DNA of 64,000 bases, from positions 85,204 to 149,203 of the forward strand of contig JAZNVU010000046.1 of assembly GCA_045592985.1 (NCBI GenBank), written 5' to 3'. The DNA comes from UMGS172 sp045592985. Lineage in GTDB: Bacteria > Bacillota > Clostridia > Oscillospirales > Acutalibacteraceae. A model generated the notes under the pieces. The model saw nothing but the letters and a program-made list of their open reading frames with translations. It had not been told where the DNA came from and searched no databases. This document shows, in pieces, positions 26,614-35,106 of this stretch. The first letter of the stretch is position 1. The number at the start of each line of letters is the position of its first letter. A program made the position numbers and the translations under genes.

Positions 26614-27696
26614 ATGAAGAAGTACAACGTAGGTATTATCGGTGCAACCGGTATGGTGGGTCAGAGATTTGCGACCTTGCTTGAAAACCATCCCTGGTTT
26701 AATGTTAAAGTTCTTGCCGCAAGCGGTAGAAGTGCCGGCAAAACTTATGAAGAAGCAGTTGGCAACCGTTGGGCTATGAAAACCGCAATGCCCGAATCAA
26801 TGAAAAACATGATTATCAAAAATGCAGAGGAAGACATTGAAGAAATAGCAAATGCTGTTGATTTTGTTTTCTGTGCAGTTAACATGAAAAAAGATGAAAT
26901 CAAGGCCTTGGAAGAGGCTTATGCTAAGCACGAATGTCCCGTTGTTTCTAACAACAGCGCTCACAGAGGCACTAAAGATGTTCCTATGGTTGTTCCCGAG
27001 ATTAACTCCGACCACATCGAAGTTATCGAGGCTCAAAGAAAAAGACTTGGTACCAAACGCGGCTTTATTGCTGTTAAATCCAACTGCTCACTTCAAAGTT
27101 ATGTTCCCGCTATCTATCCTTTAGATAAAGATTTTGATGTTGAAGATGTCCTTGTTTGCACTTATCAGGCTATTTCAGGTGCAGGTAAAACATTTGAAAC
27201 CTTCCCTGAAATTGTTGACAACGTAATCCCCTTTATCGGCGGCGAGGAAGAAAAGAGCGAGCAAGAGCCTCTTAAGATTTGGGGTAAGATTGAAAACGGT
27301 GAAATCGTAAATGCTGTCAAACCTCATTTTACTGCTCAGTGCCTCCGCGTTCCCGTTTCAGACGGTCACATGGCTGCTGTGTTCGTAAGATTTAACAAAA
27401 AGCCCACCAAAGAGCAGATTCTTGCAAAATGGCAGGAGTTTAAAGGTGCTGCACAAGAACTTATGCTTCCCAGCGCACCCAAGCAGTTCCTTCACTATTT
27501 CGAAGAGGATAATATGCCTCAGACCAAATTACAACGTGACCTTGAAGGCGGTATGGCTGTATCAATCGGCCGTCTCCGTGAGGATACTCAATACGATTAC
27601 AAATTCGTTTGCCTCTCTCACAATACATTAAGAGGTGCTGCAGGCGGTGCTGTTTTGCTTGCAGAACTTCTTTGTGCAAAGGGTTATTTTGATTAA
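26614..27696 (+). CDS. asd: Aspartate-semialdehyde dehydrogenase, 360 aa
   Basis: Reduces aspartyl phosphate in the lysine/threonine/methionine route. N-terminal NADP motif GATGMVGQRF (residues 10-19), catalytic cysteine in KSNCSLQSYVP, and RVPVSDGHMAAV. Length and sequence style fit the archaeal-type ASADH subgroup of about 350-360 aa, which some Firmicutes use. First gene of a DAP operon. Confidence 0.95.
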   Translation: MKKYNVGIIGATGMVGQRFATLLENHPWFNVKVLAASGRSAGKTYEEAVGNRWAMKTAMPESMKNMIIKNAEEDIEEIANAVDFVFCAVNMKKDEIKALEEAYAKHECPVVSNNSAHRGTKDVPMVVPEINSDHIEVIEAQRKRLGTKRGFIAVKSNCSLQSYVPAIYPLDKDFDVEDVLVCTYQAISGAGKTFETFPEIVDNVIPFIGGEEEKSEQEPLKIWGKIENGEIVNAVKPHFTAQCLRVPVSDGHMAAVFVRFNKKPTKEQILAKWQEFKGAAQELMLPSAPKQFLHYFEEDNMPQTKLQRDLEGGMAVSIGRLREDTQYDYKFVCLSHNTLRGAAGGAVLLAELLCAKGYFD

Positions 27697-27715
27697 TTAA
27701 AGGAGTTACCTATCT

Positions 27716-28606
27716 ATGAAAAAAAGAATTTTTACAGGATGTGCAACTGCACTTGTAACACCTTTTAACGACGACTGTTCGGTTAACTATCCAAGACTCA
27801 GAACTCTTATTGAAGAGCAGATTGCAGGCGGTGTTGACGCTCTTGTTATTTGCGGAACCACCGGTGAATCGGCCACTCTTGATAACGATGAACACGTTAA
27901 AGTTCTCGAAGAGGCCGTTCGTGTTGCTGATAAAAGAATTCCTATCATTGCAGGTACCGGAAGCAACGACACCATGTATGCTGCTCAACTTTCTCAGCAC
28001 GCTGAATCTATTGGTGTTGACGGTCTTTTGATGGTCACCCCATATTACAACAAAACTTCGCAAAACGGTCTTATTAATCATTACTTCTACGTTGCTGACC
28101 GTGTAAAGACCCCTATAATTCTTTACAACGTTCCCAGCCGTACAGGTACTGCTATTAAACCCGAGACTTATAAAGAACTTTCAAAGCACGAGAATATCGT
28201 TGCTGTAAAGGAAGCAAACGGCGACATATCTTCGATTGCTAAAACTATGAGCCTTTGCCAAGGCGACCTTGATTTGTACTCCGGTAACGATGATGAAATC
28301 GTTCCTATCATGTCTTTAGGCGGTATAGGTGTCATTTCGGTTCTTTCTAACATCTTACCCAAAGAAACTCACGATATTTGTGCCGAGTTCTTAAAAGGTA
28401 ATGTGGAGAAAGCACGCGATATGCAACTTAAATATGTAAGCCTTATCAATGCTTTGTTTAGCGATGTTAACCCTATCCCCGTTAAAGAGGCTATGAACAT
28501 GATGGGTCTTGGAATGGGACCTCTCAGAATGCCTTTGGCTCCTATGACCGACAGTGCACGTGAAGTCTTAAGACAAGAACTTATTAAACATAACCTTATT
28601 AAATAA
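27716..28606 (+). CDS. dapA: 4-hydroxy-tetrahydrodipicolinate synthase, 296 aa
   Basis: Condenses aspartate semialdehyde with pyruvate. Motifs GTTGESATLDNDEH, YYNKTSQNGLINHY and YNVPSRTGTAI, and the Schiff-base lysine in IVAVKEANGD. It lies 19 nt after asd. Confidence 0.96.
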   Translation: MKKRIFTGCATALVTPFNDDCSVNYPRLRTLIEEQIAGGVDALVICGTTGESATLDNDEHVKVLEEAVRVADKRIPIIAGTGSNDTMYAAQLSQHAESIGVDGLLMVTPYYNKTSQNGLINHYFYVADRVKTPIILYNVPSRTGTAIKPETYKELSKHENIVAVKEANGDISSIAKTMSLCQGDLDLYSGNDDEIVPIMSLGGIGVISVLSNILPKETHDICAEFLKGNVEKARDMQLKYVSLINALFSDVNPIPVKEAMNMMGLGMGPLRMPLAPMTDSAREVLRQELIKHNLIK

Positions 28607-28610
28607 TTCT

Positions 28611-28636
28611 TTTAAGGGGGTATATACCCCCTTAAA
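28611..28636 (+). other. Palindromic hairpin between dapA and dapB
   Basis: TTTAAGGGGGTA and its complement TACCCCCTTAAA form a near-perfect palindrome followed by TTTTAT. It could be a partial terminator or a processing site setting dapA and dapB levels apart. Confidence 0.6.
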
Positions 28637-28654
28637 TTTTATGGAAGTGTAAAC

Positions 28655-29410
28655 ATGACAGAAATTATTTTAAACGGTTGCAACGGCAAAATGGGTTTTG
28701 CTGTAACCAATTGTGTAAATTCCAGAGAAGACTGTTGCATCACGTCAGGTGTTGACATCAACACTAAACAGAACTTTGACTACCCTGTTTTTGACGATAT
28801 CAACCTTTGTAAAAAAGCCGACGTAATTATAGATTTTTCGCATCCTTCTTGTTTGTCAAAAATACTTGAATACGCTGTAACCACTAAAACACCCATTGTT
28901 GTTGCCACAACAGGTTTATCTGAGGCTGACATAGCAAATATCAAAGAGGCTTCAAAGGCAGTTGCTATTTTCTTTACTTTTAATATGTCACTTGGTGTGA
29001 ATTTATTGGTAGAACTTGCCAAAACAACACAAAAGGTTTTAAGTAACGGTTTTGACATTGAAATTGTAGAGCGTCATCACAACCAGAAGATTGATGCCCC
29101 AAGCGGTACTGCAATTATGCTTGCAGATGCATTAAACGATGCTGCAGACGGTAAATATTCATACGAATACAATCGTCAGGCTAAGCGTGAAAAACGCAAT
29201 GCAAACGAAATAGGAATACATTCTGTACGTGGTGGTAATATCGTTGGTGACCATGATATTATTTTTGCAGGCACCGACGAAGTTGTTACCCTTTCACATT
29301 CGGCATATTCCAAAAATGTTTTTGCAGTAGGTGCTACCAATGCGGCTGTTTTTATAAGCAAACTTGATGCAGGTCTATATAATATGGCGGACCTTGTTGC
29401 AAGCAAATAA
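28655..29410 (+). CDS. dapB: 4-hydroxy-tetrahydrodipicolinate reductase, 251 aa
   Basis: Next step of the DAP/lysine pathway. N-terminal NAD(P) motif LNGCNGKMG, catalytic ERHHNQKIDAPSGTA, and the C-terminal HSAYSKNVFAVGA. Downstream DAP genes (dapL/dapD type) are not in the window. Confidence 0.95.
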   Translation: MTEIILNGCNGKMGFAVTNCVNSREDCCITSGVDINTKQNFDYPVFDDINLCKKADVIIDFSHPSCLSKILEYAVTTKTPIVVATTGLSEADIANIKEASKAVAIFFTFNMSLGVNLLVELAKTTQKVLSNGFDIEIVERHHNQKIDAPSGTAIMLADALNDAADGKYSYEYNRQAKREKRNANEIGIHSVRGGNIVGDHDIIFAGTDEVVTLSHSAYSKNVFAVGATNAAVFISKLDAGLYNMADLVASK

Positions 29411-29426
29411 CTACATAAAAAAACAA

Positions 29427-29454
29427 ACTCCCGTGAAATAAATTTCACGGGAGT
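29427..29454. terminator. Terminator between dapB and the decarboxylase beta gene
   Basis: ACTCCCGTGAAAT/ATTTCACGGGAGT stem with an AA loop; the minus strand continues into TTTGTTTTTTTA, so it mainly stops the leftward oadB transcript. Confidence 0.85.
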
Positions 29455-29470
29455 ATTTATTTGCGGTTTT

Positions 29471-30715
29471 TTAGCCGAGGATGTTAAGCAGAACACCTGC
29501 GGCAACAGCCGAACCGATAACGCCGGCAACGTTGGGACCCATGGCATGCATCAAAAGATAATTGTTGGGGTTTTCTTCTCTACCAACCTTTTGAGCAACG
29601 CGGGCAGCCATCGGTACTGCCGATACACCTGCGGCACCAATAAGCGGGTTGATTTTACCTTTTGTAACGATATACATAACCTTGCCAAACAACACACCAC
29701 CTGCGGTACCGATAGCAAAGGCACAAAGACCCATTGCGATGATCTTCAACGTATCGATAGTTAAGAAGGTGGCACCGTTTGTGGTAGCACCGACAGTAAG
29801 ACCTAAGAATATAACAACAATATTCATAAGTTCGTTCTGAGCAGTTTTGCCAAGTCTATCAACAACACCTGACTCCTTAAAGAGGTTGCCTAGCATGAGC
29901 ATACCGACAAGAACTGCGGCATCAGGTAACAACAAGGAGACAACGATAGTAACAAGAACGGGGAAAATGATTTTCTCAGTCTTAGAAACGTTGCGCAACT
30001 GTTCCATTTTAACAGCGCGTTCTTTCTTAGTTGTAAGCAAGCGCATAATAGGAGGCTGAATAATCGGAACAAGCGCCATATAAGAATAAGCAGCAACAGC
30101 AATAGGTCCTAAAATATTGGGAGCAAGTTTAGAGGTAACAAAAATTGCAGTAGGACCGTCAGCACCGCCAATAATACCTATGGAACCGGCTTCGGCTGGT
30201 GACATTCCAAGCGCCAAAGCGCCAAGGAATGCGGCAAAAATGCCCATCTGAGCAGCAGCACCTAAAAGGAAACTCTTGGGATTAGCAATAAGCGGACCAA
30301 AGTCGGTCATGGCACCAACACCTAAGAAAATAAGCGGAGGATAAATACCGAGTTTTACGCCTAAGTACAAAATATCAAGAAGACCGCCGTGCTGAAGCAC
30401 CTTGCCGGCAAGTATGTGGAAAGCATATCCATCGTAACTCCAATACTCAAATGTCTCTGCAACGCCCTCAACAACCTCAGGAGTAGCCCATATTTCAGGG
30501 TGATAAATGCCTGCATTAGGTAAGTTGGCAAGTAACATACCAAAGGCTATAGGCAAAAGTAAAAGCGGTTCAAACTGAAATTTAGGGTGAATTGCAAGTA
30601 CCAAAAGGAAGCATGCAACACCAATCATTACAGCGTTTTTCCAACCTTCTGCAGTAAAAAGAGCAAGAAAACCGGAATCACCTAAAATTCCCAAAACAGT
30701 ATCAAAAATCCCCAT
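29471..30715 (-). CDS. oadB: Sodium ion-translocating decarboxylase beta subunit, 414 aa
   Basis: The membrane subunit that couples biotin-enzyme decarboxylation to Na+ export. Many membrane segments; the conserved stretches GVGAMTDFGPLIANP and GIIGGADGPTAIFV (with the Na+-site Asp) identify the OadB/GcdB/MmdB family. Which substrate (oxaloacetate, methylmalonyl-CoA, glutaconyl-CoA) cannot be told, since no alpha subunit is nearby. Confidence 0.95.
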   Translation of the reverse strand: MGIFDTVLGILGDSGFLALFTAEGWKNAVMIGVACFLLVLAIHPKFQFEPLLLLPIAFGMLLANLPNAGIYHPEIWATPEVVEGVAETFEYWSYDGYAFHILAGKVLQHGGLLDILYLGVKLGIYPPLIFLGVGAMTDFGPLIANPKSFLLGAAAQMGIFAAFLGALALGMSPAEAGSIGIIGGADGPTAIFVTSKLAPNILGPIAVAAYSYMALVPIIQPPIMRLLTTKKERAVKMEQLRNVSKTEKIIFPVLVTIVVSLLLPDAAVLVGMLMLGNLFKESGVVDRLGKTAQNELMNIVVIFLGLTVGATTNGATFLTIDTLKIIAMGLCAFAIGTAGGVLFGKVMYIVTKGKINPLIGAAGVSAVPMAARVAQKVGREENPNNYLLMHAMGPNVAGVIGSAVAAGVLLNILG

Positions 30716-30735
30716 AACAAAAACACCTCAAAACA

Positions 30736-31161
30736 TTAGAAAGGACGCGTATTATTAGCAATACCTGCAGCCTTCCATGCACTTCTAGAAGCAAAAGCCG
30801 GTCTTATAGAACGGATAACAGGTTTTACGCCTGTGCCCTCATACATCATGGCAACTGCGGCTGAAATTGCGGCAATTATCTCATCTTCATCAGAAGCAGC
30901 AACAACTGCCGATTCAACAGCATCCGCTTTTTTCTTATTTTCAACCTTGACAGGTTTCTCTTTCTTTGGTACCGGTTTATCAGTTTTATTTTTATTAACT
31001 GAGCCTGACATTATGACGCCGAAAACCCAAATAAGAGCAACCAACAAAACAAGCATTGCGAAGACAATAAGCAGCCCACTGATTGTTACTTTACCGGCAT
31101 ACTCACTAAGATTTCCGGAAACACCTAAATCAGAAACTGAAAGTAATAATATATCGGACAT
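30736..31161 (-). CDS. OadG-like decarboxylase gamma subunit, 141 aa
   Basis: One membrane helix (about residues 27-50), then a Lys/Pro-rich linker, an Ala-rich helix (DEDEIIAAISAAVAMMYE) and a C-terminal tail ending RSAWKAAGIANNTRPF, a pattern typical of OadG-type gamma subunits that assemble the complex. Located 20 nt upstream of oadB in one unit. Confidence 0.88.
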   Translation of the reverse strand: MSDILLLSVSDLGVSGNLSEYAGKVTISGLLIVFAMLVLLVALIWVFGVIMSGSVNKNKTDKPVPKKEKPVKVENKKKADAVESAVVAASDEDEIIAAISAAVAMMYEGTGVKPVIRSIRPAFASRSAWKAAGIANNTRPF

Positions 31162-31203
31162 CTTTGTACCCCTTAAATTTTGAATATATTAATCAATGTT
31201 AGT

Positions 31204-31232
31204 ATTATACTACAATCAACAAATAAATTCAA
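31204..31232 (-). promoter_or_regulatory. Promoter of the decarboxylase gamma-beta operon
   Basis: Minus strand: -35 TTGAAT (31232-31227), 17-nt spacer, -10 TATAAT (31209-31204). Confidence 0.75.
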
Positions 31233-31266
31233 CATAAAATTGATTCGATTTTTGATAAATATCATA

Positions 31267-31303
31267 AACACAACGCCCGAAACAAACTATCGGGCGTTGT
31301 GTT
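31267..31303 (-). terminator. Terminator of ackA-galK
   Basis: A 14-bp stem AACACAACGCCCGA/TCGGGCGTTGTGTT with a 9-nt loop, 10 nt past the galK stop. Confidence 0.82.
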
Positions 31304-31312
31304 AAAATTTGA

Positions 31313-32566
31313 TTATTTAATTTCTGTACCGCCAATAGGACGGATATTGAGAACATAGCAAGAGTTATTGCCAAACACAGCACTCATCGTTGCAAGATAA
31401 GTTTCAACAAGGTCATCCGGCACAAAAGCCTGAATTGTACCTGCGAAACCACCGCCGTGAACGCGGTAAGCACCCCTATCGCCCAATGTTTTTTCAGCAA
31501 GAACCAATGCCAAGGACAAACCTTGTTCAAAAGGATTGGAAGGAGAATAAACATTCTGCAAATATTTAAATGAAGAATTACCCGACTCCTTGGAAATACG
31601 CAAAAAGTCATCGAATTTGCCTTCCTTAAGTGCGTTTTTCTCATCAACAGCACGCTTGTTATCATTAAAGAAATGAATCGCGCGAAGAACTGCTCTATCC
31701 CCTACTTTTTCCCTTAAATCGGCGATTGATGAATAAAACTGGTCAATATCTACATCTCTGAGAAACTGTTTGCCAAAATATTCGGAAACTTTTTTACACT
31801 CAATGGTAATATCGGCATAATCCTGGGTCAAATCAGCGTGGTTGCCTCCGGTATTAACAATAACCAATTTATGAGAATGTGCGGCAATATCAAAAGAAAC
31901 TTTTTCAATTACAGGATTTGATGGGTCATTAAAATCAATACCGACAAATCCTCCAACCGAACTTGCCATCTGGTCCATAAGACCACAAGGTTTACCAAAA
32001 TACATATTCTCGGCTCTCTGTGCGATTTTGGCAATCTCAACAGGGTCAACCTTACCATCGTTATAAAGTCCACTCAAAATGTTGCCGATAAGCACTTCGA
32101 AAGCGGCAGACGATGAAAGACCGGAGCCTTTAAGAACGTTAGAGGTCGTATACGCAACAAAACCGCCTATATTATAGCCGTCTTTTTTAAACTCAGCACA
32201 CATACCACGAATAAGTGAAATAGCCATGCCAAATTCTTTTTCGTTAATCTCAAGGTCGGCTACATTGAAAACATCCTCATCGTAGCCTTCAGACTTGACT
32301 CGTACAGTTCCATCAGAGGTAGGTGCAACAACGGCAATAACATCAAGATTAACACTTCCTGCCAAAACGCAACCGTGCTGATGGTCGGTATGGTTACCAC
32401 CAACCTCAGTACGACCGGGAGCAGAGAAAAGTCGCACTTCATTTTCACCGTAAAGTTCGCAGAATTTATCTACAGCCGCAGAATACCTGCTTTTGGCAAA
32501 CTCTGCATCACCATATAAAGTAGTAAAAATACTGTCAAATTTACCGTTCAAAATATTATTTTTCAT
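31313..32566 (-). CDS. galK: Galactokinase, 417 aa
   Basis: A GHMP kinase that phosphorylates galactose for the Leloir pathway. Motifs GRTEVGGNHTDHQHG (substrate), KGSGLSSSAAFEV (phosphate loop) and VHGGGFAGTIQAFV. It lies 14 nt after ackA. galT and galE are not in the window; lacZ at 53.4 kb would supply galactose. Confidence 0.95.
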   Translation of the reverse strand: MKNNILNGKFDSIFTTLYGDAEFAKSRYSAAVDKFCELYGENEVRLFSAPGRTEVGGNHTDHQHGCVLAGSVNLDVIAVVAPTSDGTVRVKSEGYDEDVFNVADLEINEKEFGMAISLIRGMCAEFKKDGYNIGGFVAYTTSNVLKGSGLSSSAAFEVLIGNILSGLYNDGKVDPVEIAKIAQRAENMYFGKPCGLMDQMASSVGGFVGIDFNDPSNPVIEKVSFDIAAHSHKLVIVNTGGNHADLTQDYADITIECKKVSEYFGKQFLRDVDIDQFYSSIADLREKVGDRAVLRAIHFFNDNKRAVDEKNALKEGKFDDFLRISKESGNSSFKYLQNVYSPSNPFEQGLSLALVLAEKTLGDRGAYRVHGGGFAGTIQAFVPDDLVETYLATMSAVFGNNSCYVLNIRPIGGTEIK

Positions 32567-32580
32567 ATATACCTCGAAAA

Positions 32581-33792
32581 TTATTTTTTGAGTCCCTCAA
32601 CAATAGCAAGGGTATCCTTAGCAATAGCAAGTTCCTCATTGGTAGGAATTACATATACCTTAACAGAAGAATCGGGAGTAGAAATCTCAACCTCTTCACC
32701 GCGAATCTTGTTCTTCTCTTCGTCTATCTTGATACCCATATACGAGAAATGCTTACATACTTCGGTACGAAGTGTCGGGTCATTTTCGCCGATACCAGCG
32801 GTAAATACGATGGCGTCTGCACCATCCATAGCAGCAATATAAGAACCAACGAACTTTGCAATTTGGTATCTCTGAATATCGTTTGCCAATGCTGCTCTGT
32901 GGTTGCCTTCGGCCGCTGCAGCAGAAACGTCACGGTTGTCGCTAGAAACACCAGAAATACCGAGCAAACCTGATTTTTTATTACAGATATCAGAAAGTTG
33001 GTCGGGAGTAAGGTTTTCTTTGTTAGCGATATAGGTAAGTGCAGAGGGGTCTACACCGCCTGAACGTGTACCCATAATAAATCCATCAAGAGGAGTGAAT
33101 CCCATAGAAGTATCAATACACTCTCCACCCTTAACAGCAGTAATGGATGCACCGTTACCGATATGACAGGTAACGATTTTAAGGTCTTTATCGCCTTCTC
33201 TTCCCATAATAGCAGCACAACGCTCGCTTACGTATTTATGTGAAGTACCGTGTGCACCGTAACGACGAACAGCATACTTCTCATAGTACTCGTAAGGAAG
33301 ACCGAAAATATAAGCCTTTTCGGGCATAGTCTGGTGGAAAGCAGTATCAAATACAACGACCTGAGGAACATCTTTACCAAAGGTTTTGGTACATGCAACA
33401 ATACCAAGGTAATGAGGATGGTTATGAAGAGGTGCAAGTTCTTTCAGTTCTTCAACCTTCAAAGCAACCTCATCGTCAACAAGGCAAGATTTATCAAAAT
33501 AAGTACCGCCGTGAACAACGCGGTGACCGATAGCACCGATTTCCTCGGGAGAACTTATAACCTTAGCATCACTTTCAGCCAATGCATACATAAGAGTCTC
33601 AAAAGCCTCAGAATGGGTAGGCATTTTAACCTCAGCTATGTACTCTCTGCCATCAAAAGCCTTATGCTTAACATTACTGTCATCAAGGCCAATCTTATCA
33701 CAAAGACCTTTTGCGATAACTTGCTCGTTATCCATATCAATAAGTTGATATTTGAGAGACGAACTACCTGCGTTTACTACGAGAATTTTCAT
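32581..33792 (-). CDS. ackA: Acetate kinase, 403 aa
   Basis: Makes ATP and acetate from acetyl phosphate. N-terminal ASKHA motif VVNAGSSSLKYQL, then HRVVHGG, VFDTAFHQTMP, HIGNGASITA, MGFTPLDG and FTAGIGEN. The ATG at 33792 has AGGAGGAAG upstream. The partner pta is not adjacent. Confidence 0.97.
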   Translation of the reverse strand: MKILVVNAGSSSLKYQLIDMDNEQVIAKGLCDKIGLDDSNVKHKAFDGREYIAEVKMPTHSEAFETLMYALAESDAKVISSPEEIGAIGHRVVHGGTYFDKSCLVDDEVALKVEELKELAPLHNHPHYLGIVACTKTFGKDVPQVVVFDTAFHQTMPEKAYIFGLPYEYYEKYAVRRYGAHGTSHKYVSERCAAIMGREGDKDLKIVTCHIGNGASITAVKGGECIDTSMGFTPLDGFIMGTRSGGVDPSALTYIANKENLTPDQLSDICNKKSGLLGISGVSSDNRDVSAAAAEGNHRAALANDIQRYQIAKFVGSYIAAMDGADAIVFTAGIGENDPTLRTEVCKHFSYMGIKIDEEKNKIRGEEVEISTPDSSVKVYVIPTNEELAIAKDTLAIVEGLKK

Positions 33793-33875
33793 TTTTCTTC
33801 CTCCTAAAGGCACTTCTTGTATTGCAATTCGCGCCGAATTAAAGTAAAATAGTAATAAATACTTTACAAAACAAT

Positions 33876-33904
33876 ATAATACTATAATATTTGAAAATTT
33901 GCAA
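33876..33904 (-). promoter_or_regulatory. Probable ackA-galK promoter
   Basis: Minus strand: -35 TTGCAA (33904-33899), 17-nt spacer, -10 TATTAT (33881-33876). Its -35 overlaps the region just upstream of the divergent tmcAL. Confidence 0.55.
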
Positions 33905-33930
33905 GTGATTATTGAAAGAAAGTGACGTTA

Positions 33931-35106
33931 ATGAAAACAACTGCCGTTATATCCGAATTCAACCCATTTCACAATGGTCATAAATACATTGCTGACAAGG
34001 CACGCCAAAATGGTGCTAACTGCGTTATTGCCATAATGAGTGGTAACTGGGTACAGCGTGGTGACACTGCAGTTATTTCAAAATTTGCACGAACCGAGCA
34101 AGCATTAAGAAACGGTTTTGACCTTGTTGCCGAAATACCCACATACTGGGCAATGGCAACGGCGCAAAAGTTTGCAGCAGGAGCCGTTTACATTGCCGAA
34201 AACTTAGGGGTGGACACGCTTTGCTTCGGCAGTGAATGTGGTGATATAACCCGAATAATGCAGACAGTCTATTGCGTTCGTTCTAAAGAGTTTGAGTTAA
34301 AAGTAAAATCACATCTCTCAGAAGGCACACCGCTTGCCAAAGCAAGAGAACTATCAGTAGAGGAACTTTTCGGAAACGGTGAATTATTACGAAACCCTAA
34401 CGATACTCTTGCCATTGAATATATCAACGCCGCCAAAGACCTTAACTCAAAGATGCGATTTGAGGCTGTTAAAAGAATTGCCGTCGGGCACAATGACATT
34501 TTAAAATCAGACGGTTATTGCTCGGCAAGTACTCTTCGTGAAATGATTAGAAGCGGTAATATTGACGAGGCAGAAAGTTATATGCCCCATTCTGCTTTTG
34601 ATATTTTACTTGACCAATATGAAAAAGGCAAGATATCGGATATTAATTTGCTTGAAAAAGCCATAATTGCCTTTCTTAGAACATCCTCACCCGAAATATT
34701 AGCCAAAACACCCGACACAAGTGAAGGAATTGAACACAGAATTTTCAATGCAGCATCTATGAGTTCAAATTTTGCAGAACTTTTAGAAACCGCAGGAACA
34801 AAGCGCTACACTAACGCAAGACTGCGCCGACTTATATTAGCAGCTTATCTTAAGGAAAGTAAGGATACAATACCTGCCAAAGTGCCGTATATACGCGTAT
34901 TAGGATGTAATGAAACCGGTGCAATTATGCTTCAAAACTCAAGAGAAATCAGCAAAATTCCCATTGTTATGAGGTCTGCAACCTTAAAATCAACACCCGC
35001 GTTTGATTTTGAGACAAAAGCCACAGATATCTATTCCCTTTCACAGCTCGTGCCTGACAACAGTGGCAGCGAATTTACCAACGGTGTGATAACTATCAAA
35101 CGTTGA
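33931..35106 (+). CDS. tmcAL: tRNA(Met) cytidine acetate ligase TmcAL, 391 aa
   Basis: ATP- and acetate-dependent N4-acetylation of C34 in elongator tRNA-Met. A nucleotidyltransferase fold with the HIGH-like motif FNPFHNGHKYI (H14, H17) and the conserved IMSGNWVQRGDTA. Start at the ATG 33931; an in-frame GTG at 33922 is also possible. Its last 11 bases overlap the convergent uvrC 3' end. Acetate supply by the divergent ackA is suggestive only. Confidence 0.92.
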   Translation: MKTTAVISEFNPFHNGHKYIADKARQNGANCVIAIMSGNWVQRGDTAVISKFARTEQALRNGFDLVAEIPTYWAMATAQKFAAGAVYIAENLGVDTLCFGSECGDITRIMQTVYCVRSKEFELKVKSHLSEGTPLAKARELSVEELFGNGELLRNPNDTLAIEYINAAKDLNSKMRFEAVKRIAVGHNDILKSDGYCSASTLREMIRSGNIDEAESYMPHSAFDILLDQYEKGKISDINLLEKAIIAFLRTSSPEILAKTPDTSEGIEHRIFNAASMSSNFAELLETAGTKRYTNARLRRLILAAYLKESKDTIPAKVPYIRVLGCNETGAIMLQNSREISKIPIVMRSATLKSTPAFDFETKATDIYSLSQLVPDNSGSEFTNGVITIKR

